The notes under the pieces: generated by a model | Database searches by the model: none | What the model was told of the DNA's origin: nothing | Seen by the model: the letters and a program-made list of their open reading frames with translations, nothing else | In this document: one piece after another, positions 51,509 through 59,831 of the stretch | Layout of the letters: every line of letters starts with the position of its first letter | How positions within the stretch are numbered: position 1 is the stretch's first letter | NCBI RefSeq assembly: GCF_023073715.1 | Contig: NZ_JADPKA010000095.1 | Location: 218,701-282,700, forward strand | Reading direction: 5' to 3' | Origin: Bradyrhizobium sp. 164 | GTDB lineage: Bacteria; Pseudomonadota; Alphaproteobacteria; Rhizobiales; Xanthobacteraceae | Length of the DNA: 64,000 nt | Position numbers and translations under genes: made by a program

Positions 51509-53488
51509 ATGGAGCGCAGCCCCGACATGAACGGCGGAATTCTCTGGTCCTGGTCGCGGCAAGGGGCGTCGGTGCGATGGCGCAACCAGGAGGAGTTGAC
51601 CCTTCTCGGCGACACCATGGGCGTCTCCGCCGCCTCCCTCGCGACGGCCCAGCACGAACTCGAGAACGTGAAGGACGGATTCTTCGAGGTCGTCATCCGG
51701 TGGACGAAGCCCCGGCTCCTCGTCGAGGGCTCCGTGGCCAGCGGGACCGTCAGGCGTAACGTCGTCGACATCCTGCGGCGATGCGTCGGCGAAGCCCGCC
51801 GTCGGATCAGGGTGATAGACGAGCTGGAGGTCACGGCCCCTTTCCGTCCCGCGCACGATGGCGATCTTGAGCGTTACGAAATCAAGGCCACTGGGAACGT
51901 CGTCATCAACGGCGCCGGCAACGTCGTCGGCGCGGGGAAGGATGACGGGCCGCGCATCGCGATGGACAGCGTCGGCGAGCGCACCCGTCCTTCCTCTTCG
52001 AACCTCGACGTCGACCGGTATCCGTCGATCTCGTCGGAGGAGCAGCCGGTCGCGGGGCAGATCTTCCGGTTCGAGGTCGCCCTGAACGCAACGCCGGACG
52101 CCCCCGATGCCGAGCCGATCTCCTTCAAGGACGTGCCCGGAGAGTGGCAGGTCCTGGACGTCGAAGTCGAAGTTCATTCGTCACGTCTTGTGTTCGAGAA
52201 TGGGGCAAATCGCAGGACCATCGAAGTAAGGCGGGAACGGACGACGGCGTCGGCGAGCTTCTCGGCGACGGTGAAGAGCGAGGGGGACGCGACGGCTCCT
52301 CTGGAGATCGTGGCTATGTTCGCCTACGCGAACAGACACAGCGGAATCGTCCGCCGGACCTTTGAGGTGAAGCGGGTCGACGCGACCGAAGCTCGCGCGG
52401 GGACCGGGCCGGTCGCGAGCGTGAACCTGGTCTCTGCTGCGAACGCGGATCTGACGGTCAGGATCGTGCGCCTCGACGGAACGGGCAATTACATGTGGAG
52501 CCTCATCGCGCCCAAGGGCGTCGGCATGGGGACGCCGTCGCGCGAGGCGATGACGAACCTCGGAACGGACACGGGAGAGTACGCGCTCAGCCTGCTCAGG
52601 GAATGCCCGGGGTTCGCGGCCGGTCGCCACGAAAGCAAGCTGCGGGGAATCGGAGAGACGATCTGGGCCGCCAGCCCTGAGGCGTTCAAGGCGCTGTATC
52701 GGGATCTGCGGAACGCTTTCGGCCCCTCGTTCCCAATCCAGATCCTCACGGACGAACCACACATCCCGTGGGAGATGATGCATCCGGACGGCGAGTCGGG
52801 CGTCTTTCGGCCGGACCACCTTTTCATGACGCATCCGATCGCCCGCTGGTTCTTGCGGCTGGAGGGGAGGATCCCACCACGCTTCGAGCCGGGATCGATC
52901 GCGAGTTTCGTGCCGCAATACGAGAACGACGAGAGTCTGGCGATGGCCCTCGATGAAGGAAGATGGCTGACCGAGCATCTCGGAGCGTTGCCGCAGGACG
53001 CGACCTACAAGGGGTTTACCGACTTCTGGAGCGTCGGGATTCCGGCCGATCCCGTGGCCGTCCTTCATTTCGCCGGTCACGGCGATACCGACGACGCCGG
53101 CGTCGCCAAGATCAAGATGACCGACGACTGGGTGAGCTGCAACGACGTCCATGGCGGGGTCGACCTGGGCCTGCGGTACGGCACCTTCGTCGTCCTCAAC
53201 GCCTGCCGGGTCGGCACCGGCGACTATCGACTCGGGCTCTCCTCCGGGTGGGCCGCCAGCCTGGCCGGCCGCAAGTTCAGGGGCATCCTCGCGCCGCTAT
53301 GGGCCGTGCAGGACGAATGCGCGGCGCAGGTCGTCCGGAAGTATCTGGAGGAGTTCATCCGCGGCGTTCCACTGGGGCAGGCCATGCTGACTGCCCGCGC
53401 CGGGCGGCGCGCCGTCTCCGCGACGCCCTACGCCTACGTCGTCCACGGCGACGTCATGGCGAAGATCGAGCGCGCGGCCACATCCTGA
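51509..53488 (+). CDS. CHAT-domain (caspase-like) protease with N-terminal BON-like and beta domains
   Basis: 659 residues. The C-terminal third is a CHAT protease with catalytic H524 in LHFAGHGD and C566 in VLNACRVG. Residues about 60-110 (LLVEGSVASGTVRRNVVDILRRC ... IRVIDELEVTAPF) resemble a BON domain, and 150-320 are beta-sandwich-like. A segment with the glycines typical of TPR-less CHAT effectors precedes the protease. CHAT proteases in defence operons are activated by a sensor and cleave other proteins. Last gene of the six-gene operon; it ends three bases from the convergent subtilase gene. Confidence 0.9.
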   Translation: MERSPDMNGGILWSWSRQGASVRWRNQEELTLLGDTMGVSAASLATAQHELENVKDGFFEVVIRWTKPRLLVEGSVASGTVRRNVVDILRRCVGEARRRIRVIDELEVTAPFRPAHDGDLERYEIKATGNVVINGAGNVVGAGKDDGPRIAMDSVGERTRPSSSNLDVDRYPSISSEEQPVAGQIFRFEVALNATPDAPDAEPISFKDVPGEWQVLDVEVEVHSSRLVFENGANRRTIEVRRERTTASASFSATVKSEGDATAPLEIVAMFAYANRHSGIVRRTFEVKRVDATEARAGTGPVASVNLVSAANADLTVRIVRLDGTGNYMWSLIAPKGVGMGTPSREAMTNLGTDTGEYALSLLRECPGFAAGRHESKLRGIGETIWAASPEAFKALYRDLRNAFGPSFPIQILTDEPHIPWEMMHPDGESGVFRPDHLFMTHPIARWFLRLEGRIPPRFEPGSIASFVPQYENDESLAMALDEGRWLTEHLGALPQDATYKGFTDFWSVGIPADPVAVLHFAGHGDTDDAGVAKIKMTDDWVSCNDVHGGVDLGLRYGTFVVLNACRVGTGDYRLGLSSGWAASLAGRKFRGILAPLWAVQDECAAQVVRKYLEEFIRGVPLGQAMLTARAGRRAVSATPYAYVVHGDVMAKIERAATS

Positions 53489-53491
53489 GAT

Positions 53492-56035
53492 CTACGTGGC
53501 GCCGGCCTCGACCAGAACGGTCGCCGGTATCTTCGGCACGATTTCGGCGTAGAGGTCACCGCCGGCGTCGGAAGGAGTGCGGACCGACACGATGAGCGAG
53601 TAATTGACCGTGCGTTCGTACCGGTCCTGGGTCGGCATGTCGCCCCACCAGCCGCGCACCGGAACGACGGATATCCCGTCGCGGTCGGCGAGCTGGTAGG
53701 CCTTGCCGCGCCAGACGTCCTGAACGAGCGTGCCCTTCGAGCGCGAAGAAAGCGCCCAGCCGTCGCCGCTTCCCGCGGCCTCCGAAATGTCGCCTTCGGC
53801 CAATTCGTTGTTGCGTAGTTGCGCCCGCTCGTCGCTCTCGCCGGACCTCTTCACGTCGAACCTGAGCCGATGGGACGGATAGCGGTCGATTGCGCGACCC
53901 CTGGCGGCAGCGTGAGGGTCTGGCTCGACGAAGTAGGAGAGCGTGCACCGCAGCTCCACCGGCGTTTGGTTCAATTGCCTGAGCACCGTCTCCGGCCACG
54001 GCAGCTTGAAATATTTCATCTCCCTGAGCCGGATGTTTCCCAGCTTGCCGTCGTCCTTGACCGACCGTTCGTACGGCTGCAGATCGTCCTCGACGATCAG
54101 CGTCAACGCGTTCGAGGCGCTCGCGAACAGCCGCTGCTCGTTCGGAACTCCCCAGCCGTAGCGACCGAGCAGGAGCTTCATCGCTTCTTGAGCGGAGTAT
54201 CCGGCGGCGCGGTCGCGGGCGAGCTGATCCAACATCGCTGGCGTCCACTCCGCCGAATGCACCATCAGCCCCCTGATCGTCTCCATCCGGTAGAGGGGAT
54301 AGCGGGCGGCCAGCCTTGCCGCGAGACCCGCCGCCATGGCCGTCGCCGTGCTCGTCTCGCCGGAGATCGTCAGCGGTCTCGAGGGCGTCAGGTGCGACGT
54401 CGTAACGACCATATGGGCGGGAGAGGGCCGGCTGAAGACGCCCCCCTTCTCGATCGAGAAGTTGCCGCCCTCCATGACAATGTCGGGCTTACTCGGATGC
54501 GGGTCGACCCAAGGGCCCGCGGTCCGGGAAGTCGGCATGAGGTCGCCGACGGGCGCCACCATGCCTTTCGTTCCGAGGTCCTTCAGACTTGCTGCGCCGA
54601 CGGACAGCGCGTTCAGGGCCTGCGCCGGCGCCTGAATGCCGAAGCCTTCGTTGCGATCCTCGTAGTCCGCGATCTGGTACGGCTCTTCCGGCGAATGCGG
54701 CACGTTGCCGACGGCGGCGCAGAACAGACGGGCGTTCTCCCCATCCCCATACGCCAGCTGGTCGAGAACCGCGGACGTGCTCGTGGGACGTCCGTTCTCC
54801 TCCTCGCCCTGCGCCGTCTGCGCCAGGCAGAATATCCTGCGGTGCGGCTCCCGCTCCACCAGCGCAACGGCCCGTCTCAAGGCGTCGCGCGCCGGCACGT
54901 CGCCCGGCGGATTGGGTGATGCGACGACAACGGATTCGAGCGCGGTCTGCAGCACCAGCGGCGGCGACGACGAGGATATTCCCTCCAGGTCGCCGAACTG
55001 GGCGACGCCGGCCATCCTGGTCCCGTGACCCTTGGCGTCGGTCGTTCCCCACGCCTTCTCGATGGTGTAGCAGCGGCTTTGCGGAAGCGACGACGACAGC
55101 AGGTCGTGGCTTCTGTTCACGCCTGTGTCCAGGATGGCTATCCGCGGCGCATCGGCCGGAGGTCCGGAGATCCGCGACGCGATCTTCGACATCACCGAGG
55201 CTCGCCTCTCGGGCTCCATGTCGTAAAAGTCGGAGACGAACGTGGAAGCGCTCCGCAGCTCGACGACGGCGGCGCTGGACCGAACCAGCCGTTCCAGTTG
55301 CTGCGGCGTGGCGGACACATTGCGCACGATTGTCTCGATGAAGGCTGTCGGCATACCGAGAGGCTTGATGCCGATCTTCTCCAGCGCGGCCATGAAGGAT
55401 TTCTCGAAACCGGGACGGGTCCAGACCTCCCAGTCGGTCTGCGTCTTCCTGCGCGGAAACCGGTCGAGCCGATCAGTCCAGAAGTCGCGCAGGGTCGCGC
55501 TCCTGATGGTCGCACCGCTCTCGAACAGCCAGAAGTTACGCGGCCGACCGGCGTCCTCCTCGTCCTCCTCGGACTCCTCGTTCGCTCCCGCTTCAGGCCG
55601 GTCATGCCACTCGGCGTAGCGGTCGAGGTTCTCGCGCAGCGTCTTCAGGCTGTTCTTGACGACGAAGAAAGTCGCCTGCTCGGGAGACTCGTTGTCCCCT
55701 TCCTCGCCGGTCGCCCTACGTACAGCCAGCAGCTTCAGGCCCGGAGACGTCGAACGCTTCGAGCCGACGTCGATGGCGACCGACGGTCGCGCGGAAAACG
55801 TGATCGATGCGCCGCGCTTGGCGCGCGGCACTCCGCTCTCTTCCTGCAGGGCGAGGGTCTGCTCCAGATCGGCGATGCTCTCTTCGAGCTGCTGCCGAAG
55901 CAGATCGGCATGCGCAGCCCGGTCGGCGATCGGAGGCGGCCGCTTCTTGCTGCCGCGCCCCCGGGCCCGGAAGTCCTCGGACGCCTTGCCCAGACCCCGG
56001 AGATGGATATGCCGATAGTTCTCAACTTCCGCCAT
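53492..56035 (-). CDS. ietS: subtilisin-like serine protease (IetS-like)
   Basis: 847 residues. The S8 triad is complete: D303 in IAILDTGVN, H337 in KGHGTRMAG, S562 in SGETSTATAMAAG, with oxyanion N444 in AAVGN. An N-terminal about 290 residues with acidic stretch (ANEESEEDEEDAG) precede the protease, and no signal peptide is present, so it acts in the cytosol. The pairing with a small AAA+ ATPase matches IetS/IetA, described on pTi-SAKURA as a plasmid-maintenance toxin-antitoxin pair (protease toxin) and later listed among phage-defence pairs. The symbol is by architecture only. Confidence 0.82.
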   Translation of the reverse strand: MAEVENYRHIHLRGLGKASEDFRARGRGSKKRPPPIADRAAHADLLRQQLEESIADLEQTLALQEESGVPRAKRGASITFSARPSVAIDVGSKRSTSPGLKLLAVRRATGEEGDNESPEQATFFVVKNSLKTLRENLDRYAEWHDRPEAGANEESEEDEEDAGRPRNFWLFESGATIRSATLRDFWTDRLDRFPRRKTQTDWEVWTRPGFEKSFMAALEKIGIKPLGMPTAFIETIVRNVSATPQQLERLVRSSAAVVELRSASTFVSDFYDMEPERRASVMSKIASRISGPPADAPRIAILDTGVNRSHDLLSSSLPQSRCYTIEKAWGTTDAKGHGTRMAGVAQFGDLEGISSSSPPLVLQTALESVVVASPNPPGDVPARDALRRAVALVEREPHRRIFCLAQTAQGEEENGRPTSTSAVLDQLAYGDGENARLFCAAVGNVPHSPEEPYQIADYEDRNEGFGIQAPAQALNALSVGAASLKDLGTKGMVAPVGDLMPTSRTAGPWVDPHPSKPDIVMEGGNFSIEKGGVFSRPSPAHMVVTTSHLTPSRPLTISGETSTATAMAAGLAARLAARYPLYRMETIRGLMVHSAEWTPAMLDQLARDRAAGYSAQEAMKLLLGRYGWGVPNEQRLFASASNALTLIVEDDLQPYERSVKDDGKLGNIRLREMKYFKLPWPETVLRQLNQTPVELRCTLSYFVEPDPHAAARGRAIDRYPSHRLRFDVKRSGESDERAQLRNNELAEGDISEAAGSGDGWALSSRSKGTLVQDVWRGKAYQLADRDGISVVPVRGWWGDMPTQDRYERTVNYSLIVSVRTPSDAGGDLYAEIVPKIPATVLVEAGAT

Positions 56036-56076
56036 GGCCGCCGGTGCTCACTCGCCGGGCGGCATCGATTCGCCGC

Positions 56077-57057
56077 CTACTCGCGGTGGATGTTAGCGCG
56101 ATCGTCCAGGGCGCGACAGAGAACTTCCGTTGTCAGCACGCGCCGGTTGTCCAGGACCGCGATCCGGGCCGCATCCTCGGCCGCGGCAGCGAGATCGGCC
56201 TGGCTTAGCCCTTTCGCGTGCGCGTCGACGTCGTCCCATGCGATTGCTTCCCTGTCGAACCGGAGCAGGTTGTTGCGCAACACCTGCCGCGCCTGCTCCA
56301 ACGTGGGGTTCGAATAGAGGAGGGCCGCGTCGAAACGCCGAAAGATGGCCGCGTCCAGCAGGGAGCGGTGATTGGTCGCCGCCACGATCACGCTGAAGGA
56401 ATCGTCGTCCTCGAGGAACTGGAGGAACGAATTCAGCATCCGGCGGGCCTCGCCGATGTCGTTATCCGAACCCCGACTCGAAGCCAAGGCGTCGACCTCG
56501 TCGAAAAAGTATACCCCGCGGGCGCTCTGCATGGCGTCGAAGATAAGCCGCAGCTTCGCCGCGGTCTCGCCGAGGAACTTGGTGATCACCCCGTCCAGAC
56601 GGATCTTGAAGAGCGGAAGCCCCAGTTCGCACGCGATGGCTGCAGCCGTCATCCCCTTCCCGGTGCCGGGAGGGCCGGAAAACAGAAACTTCCTGCGGGG
56701 ACGCATTCCCTCGGCTTCCAGCGTCTCCCGCTCCCGATGCTCGCGGACGATCCTCATGATCCGGTCGCGTAGGTCCGTGTTCACGACCAAGTCCGACACG
56801 TTGAATTCCGGATACGACGTGCCAACCAGTCCCGAAAGCTCTCCGCGCGGCGCGGCCATCGGTATGGGCTGCGCCCGGTGCGCGGCGGGAGCCTGGTTGC
56901 GGACCCGCTGGACGAGATTCATGATCTCGTCGGCCACCTTGTTCTTGCCGGCCTTGTCGGCATCGTTCGCGATGTGCTCGGCGATCGACAGGAACTGCTG
57001 GCTATCGCCGGCGGCGTGGCTTCGGATCATGGCGATGATCTGCTTGGCGTTCGTCAT
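56077..57057 (-). CDS. ietA: AAA+ ATPase (IetA-like)
   Basis: 326 residues. N-terminal about 85 residues are helical. The AAA core has Walker A GPPGTGKG at 128-135 (Gly in place of the usual Ser/Thr), Walker B VYFFDEVDAL at 182-191, sensor ATNH and the arginine segment LLDAAIFRRFDAALL. It would act as the antitoxin or regulator of the protease encoded 41 bases downstream. The start ATG overlaps the stop of the HTH gene (ATGA). Confidence 0.85.
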   Translation of the reverse strand: MTNAKQIIAMIRSHAAGDSQQFLSIAEHIANDADKAGKNKVADEIMNLVQRVRNQAPAAHRAQPIPMAAPRGELSGLVGTSYPEFNVSDLVVNTDLRDRIMRIVREHRERETLEAEGMRPRRKFLFSGPPGTGKGMTAAAIACELGLPLFKIRLDGVITKFLGETAAKLRLIFDAMQSARGVYFFDEVDALASSRGSDNDIGEARRMLNSFLQFLEDDDSFSVIVAATNHRSLLDAAIFRRFDAALLYSNPTLEQARQVLRNNLLRFDREAIAWDDVDAHAKGLSQADLAAAAEDAARIAVLDNRRVLTTEVLCRALDDRANIHRE

Positions 57058-57413
57058 GGCGTATCCCCTTCGGCGCGCAGATCCAGAACCGACTTCAATA
57101 TTGCCTCGGCCTTCGGTATCAAATTAACAAATTCGTGCAATAAATGCAAATCCTTTATCGACAGGGCATCGAACGCCGGTCTAGCGGCCGAGGCGGCCCA
57201 GGAAGGAGCACCGGACCCCCCCTCGATCAAGCGCTTCAGGCGCCTCTGCAAGTCGAACGAAAAGCTATCGCTTTTCAATGACCTCGTCAAAGTCGACGGA
57301 GCGATATCCAAGCGTCCGGCCGCCGCCGAGACGGTAAGCCCGGCATCCGATCTCCAATCGTGAAATTTCTTCGCCAGATCGGGGTCTGGGATGCGTTTGG
57401 GGCGTCCGGCCAT
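57054..57413 (-). CDS. small helix-turn-helix protein of the IetAS-like operon
   Basis: 119 residues. DPDLAKKFHDWRSDAGLTVSAAAGRLDIAPSTLTRSLKSDSFSFDLQRRLKRLI is a Cro/CI-like HTH followed by helices. It is the first gene of the operon and overlaps ietA by four bases. A perfect palindrome GTTTAT-TGC-ATAAAC lies five bases upstream of its ATG (57418-57432), so it probably represses its own operon. Confidence 0.75.
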   Translation of the reverse strand: MAGRPKRIPDPDLAKKFHDWRSDAGLTVSAAAGRLDIAPSTLTRSLKSDSFSFDLQRRLKRLIEGGSGAPSWAASAARPAFDALSIKDLHLLHEFVNLIPKAEAILKSVLDLRAEGDTP

Positions 57414-57417
57414 GTGC

Positions 57418-57432
57418 GTTTATTGCATAAAC
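57418..57432 (-). promoter_or_regulatory. operator-like palindrome in front of the HTH - IetAS operon
   Basis: GTTTATTGCATAAAC, a perfect inverted repeat around TGC, in an AT-rich patch between the start codon and the promoter region. A related TGCAATAAA occurs inside the gene near 57136-57145, which could be a second site. Confidence 0.6.
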
Positions 57433-57516
57433 AAACCTGTTCGACAAGGGCTGCCGACGGTGTGTAGGTACCGGCAACGCAGGTCCCGCGCGGCTGCAAT
57501 GAGACTCGACTCTTAT

Positions 57517-57531
57517 GTTCTTGCTATGTTC
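57517..57531 (+). promoter_or_regulatory. LexA (SOS) box, GTTC-N7-GTTC
   Basis: GTTCTTGCTATGTTC, ten bases before the ATG at 57541. It has the exact form of the alphaproteobacterial LexA site and stands in front of an operon that includes an SRAP protein. About two matches to this pattern are expected by chance in 64 kb on both strands, so position counts more than the match itself. Confidence 0.6.
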
Positions 57532-57540
57532 TAATATGTC

Positions 57541-57948
57541 ATGACTTACCGCCCCGCAAGCTGGCGCATGCCGACACCCCGACAGATCGACAAGCTGGCG
57601 GCCGCCGAAGTCGGCAGGAAGGTCCCTACCGTGCCCGGGGCGGCTCCCTACGATGATCTGCCCCCAGAATATTGGCGGGCGCTGCTGGACGACTCTGGTA
57701 CCGACGCCTGCCGTCCAGACCCGGGCGCGTCCGGACGCCTGCTGCGGCTGAGCCAAATCCCCCAACATTTACTGAGGGTGGGCTGCCGGCGCTGCGGCCG
57801 GACCGTCGAGATACAGAAGGCCGACGCCGCCCTCCTGTATGGTCCGGACGCGATTTGGAGAGACGTAGGCCAGCGCCTGCTGGACAACACCTGCACCAAC
57901 CGGACTGGGCGCCATGAGGAAGACGGCTGCTGGCCGTCGTTCGACTGA
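57541..57948 (+). CDS. CxxC protein, unknown function
   Basis: 135 residues. The C-terminal half has VGCRRCGRTVEIQKADAALLYG and a later Cys pair in LDNTCTNRTGRHEEDGCW, a likely zinc-ribbon-like site. It resembles the next gene product in this part (VGCRRCGRTVEI versus IECSRCKAARDVDM), so the two are probably paralogues. First gene behind the LexA-like box. Confidence 0.7.
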   Translation: MTYRPASWRMPTPRQIDKLAAAEVGRKVPTVPGAAPYDDLPPEYWRALLDDSGTDACRPDPGASGRLLRLSQIPQHLLRVGCRRCGRTVEIQKADAALLYGPDAIWRDVGQRLLDNTCTNRTGRHEEDGCWPSFD

Positions 57949-57958
57949 GCGCCTCGCG

Positions 57959-58408
57959 ATGGCGCCGAAACACCACCCCACGCCCCTCTCTGGAGGCGAC
58001 CGCAAGGCCCTCGCCAAAGAGCTCGGTCGCGCTCGCGCCATGATCTCGATCCTGGCCGCGCAGTCGGCGGAGGCGAGGGCCAAAGGGGAGGCGTTGATCC
58101 GGACAGCGGACAAGCTCCTCTGCGAAAGCTGGAACGAACGCATGTGGTCGGATGGCGAACCGATCGACCCGTCGCCGACGATCGACCAGGCGATCAACGG
58201 CGGCTATAGCTGGCTCCAAATCGAATGCTCCCGCTGTAAAGCCGCTCGCGACGTCGACATGGCCGCGCTGCGCCATCCGCCGACCACCTTCGTCCATGAT
58301 CTTGCGAGCCGCCTCCGCTGCAGCAAGTGCGCCAAGGCCAATCGCCGCCCGGCGGCGACGCTGCTACAGTTGGCGCAGCGCCCTCGCCAGGCCGCCCCGG
58401 AGACCTGA
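57959..58408 (+). CDS. CxxC protein, unknown function
   Basis: 149 residues from the ATG at 57959; an ATG at 57914 would overlap the previous gene. The IECSRCKAARDVDMAALRHPP ... LRCSKCAKANRR pattern is a CxxC-x(n)-CxxC zinc-ribbon-like site. Two bases separate its stop from the SRAP start, so they form one operon. Confidence 0.7.
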   Translation: MAPKHHPTPLSGGDRKALAKELGRARAMISILAAQSAEARAKGEALIRTADKLLCESWNERMWSDGEPIDPSPTIDQAINGGYSWLQIECSRCKAARDVDMAALRHPPTTFVHDLASRLRCSKCAKANRRPAATLLQLAQRPRQAAPET

Positions 58409-58410
58409 CG

Positions 58411-59133
58411 ATGTGCAATCTCTACTCGATCACCACCAATCAGGCTGCCATCAGCGCGCTGTTCCGTGTCGTCAACCGGTACGTCGGCAACCTCGCGCCA
58501 ATGCCCGGCGTTTTTCCGGACTACAAGGCGCCAATCGTCCGGACCGGCGCCGACGGCCGCGAGCTCGCGACCGCACGCTGGGGCATGCCGTCTTCGTCGA
58601 TGGCGCTGATGGACGCGACGAAGAAGCGAGCGGAGAAACTGCAGGCCAAGGGCAAGGAGGTCGATTTCAAGGAATTGCTTCGGATGGAGCCCGACGGCGG
58701 TACGACCAACATCCGCAACGTGATGAGCAAACACTGGACCCGGTGGCTGGGTCCGGAGAATCGCTGCGTGGTGCCGTTCAACAGCTTCAGCGAGTTCAAC
58801 AAGGCCAAGGGCGGCGACATCTGGCTCGCGCTTGACGAGACTCGCCCGCTCGCCTGCTTCGCGGGCATCTGGGCGAACTGGACGTCGGTCCGGAAGGTCA
58901 AGGAGGGCGAGACCACCAACGACCTGTACGCATTCCTGACGACGGAGCCGAACGCCGAAGTCGGAGCCATCCACCCCAAAGCGATGCCGGTGATCCTGAC
59001 GAAACCGGACGAGGTCGAGGCCTGGATGACTGCGCCGGCCGAGGAGGCGCTGAAGCTGCAGCGACCACTGCCAGACGGCGCGCTGCGGATCGTCGCTCGC
59101 GGTGTGAAGGAAGACCCGTCGCCGACGGTTTAG
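58411..59133 (+). CDS. SRAP-domain protein (YedK/HMCES-like abasic-site sensor)
   Basis: 240 residues starting MCNLYSITTNQAAI, with the catalytic Cys at position 2 that crosslinks to abasic sites in single-stranded DNA after removal of Met. Other conserved parts are RWGMPSSSMAL, RCVVPFNSFSEFN (the active-site region) and AIHPKAMPVILTKPDEVEAWM. It protects abasic sites at replication forks. It is the third gene of a unit led by a LexA-like box, which fits damage induction. Confidence 0.94.
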   Translation: MCNLYSITTNQAAISALFRVVNRYVGNLAPMPGVFPDYKAPIVRTGADGRELATARWGMPSSSMALMDATKKRAEKLQAKGKEVDFKELLRMEPDGGTTNIRNVMSKHWTRWLGPENRCVVPFNSFSEFNKAKGGDIWLALDETRPLACFAGIWANWTSVRKVKEGETTNDLYAFLTTEPNAEVGAIHPKAMPVILTKPDEVEAWMTAPAEEALKLQRPLPDGALRIVARGVKEDPSPTV

Positions 59134-59261
59134 AGTTCTGCACAGGTCGGCGGAACAGGTGGAACAAGCCGGAGCCTCTGCATTTCGGAATCCCTGCCCC
59201 GTGCTAACCGCTAGGAACGAGCCGGCGGTCCGAACGATTCGTTTCGGCAGGAGCTATCTCG

Positions 59262-59519
59262 ATGCTGATGACGAAGGAAACACCGCGGGCGATCCGTACG
59301 CAGCGCGGCTGGGCCATTCACGTGCTGCAGGAGGCGGGCGCCATCCACGAATGCGAGGAGCACGGCTGGGCAAAGGACCGGGCCGATCCGCATGCGCGCG
59401 AGCACGCCTTGGATATCGCGAAGCAAGACCCACCGTACGGCTTGTCTCCGGATCAGGCTGTCGCCGAAATCCGCGAGGTCTTGGATTCGATCGGCGATAC
59501 CTGCCCGGAATGCGAGTAA
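59262..59519 (+). CDS. small conserved protein, unknown function
   Basis: 85 residues. EAGAIHECEEHGWAKDRADPHAREHALDIAKQDPPYGLSPDQAVAEIREVLDSIGDTCPEC has a terminal CPEC and a His/Cys-rich middle that could bind zinc. Similar short proteins recur next to Ku/SRAP genes in rhizobia, as I recall. No enzyme motif is visible. Confidence 0.7.
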   Translation: MLMTKETPRAIRTQRGWAIHVLQEAGAIHECEEHGWAKDRADPHAREHALDIAKQDPPYGLSPDQAVAEIREVLDSIGDTCPECE

Positions 59520-59631
59520 GTGGCCTGCTCCGCCGCCACGTCGACGCGCTGCGCTACAGGAGCCGAAGGCTCGGCTTCGAAATCTGAGACGTCCTGATCG
59601 TTTGCCACGGCGGTGATGCTCGCGGCTTATT

Positions 59632-59804
59632 TTACCGCCGACGGGCGACCCACATACCGAGCACGAACGCGACAAAGAGCGTCTGCAACGGGGCCTTCAC
59701 GGTCACCTCGCGCAGCGCTCGGCCCAACGAGCCGCGGCATCCTCGGAAAGCGACTGCGGCGGTCGCCGGCGCGCATCTGCTGTCGGTCGGTGCTCGTCCG
59801 TCAG
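59632..59804 (-). other. possible small membrane protein split by a frameshift
   Basis: On the - strand downstream of Ku, the frame from a CTG at 59804 (TDEHRPTADARRRPPQSLSE ... WAERCAR) stops at 59703 and overlaps, as GTGA, a second frame from 59706 (VTVKAPLQTLFVAFVLGMWV, then ARRR) ending at 59632. Together they look like a typical soluble head plus C-terminal membrane anchor. Either two coupled peptides or one frameshifted gene. No ATG is available. Confidence 0.35.
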
Positions 59805-59831
59805 CCCGGAGGCCTCGGTCCTATTCTGGGG

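Noticed and set aside
57100..57150. AT-rich patch as a separate promoter inside the HTH gene
   Set aside because: It is within the coding frame and lacks a convincing -35/-10 pair; only the TGCAATAAA similarity to the operator is noted.
59520..59631. Gene between the CxxC-ending small protein and the split membrane frame
   Set aside because: No frame with a ribosome site or recognisable sequence.
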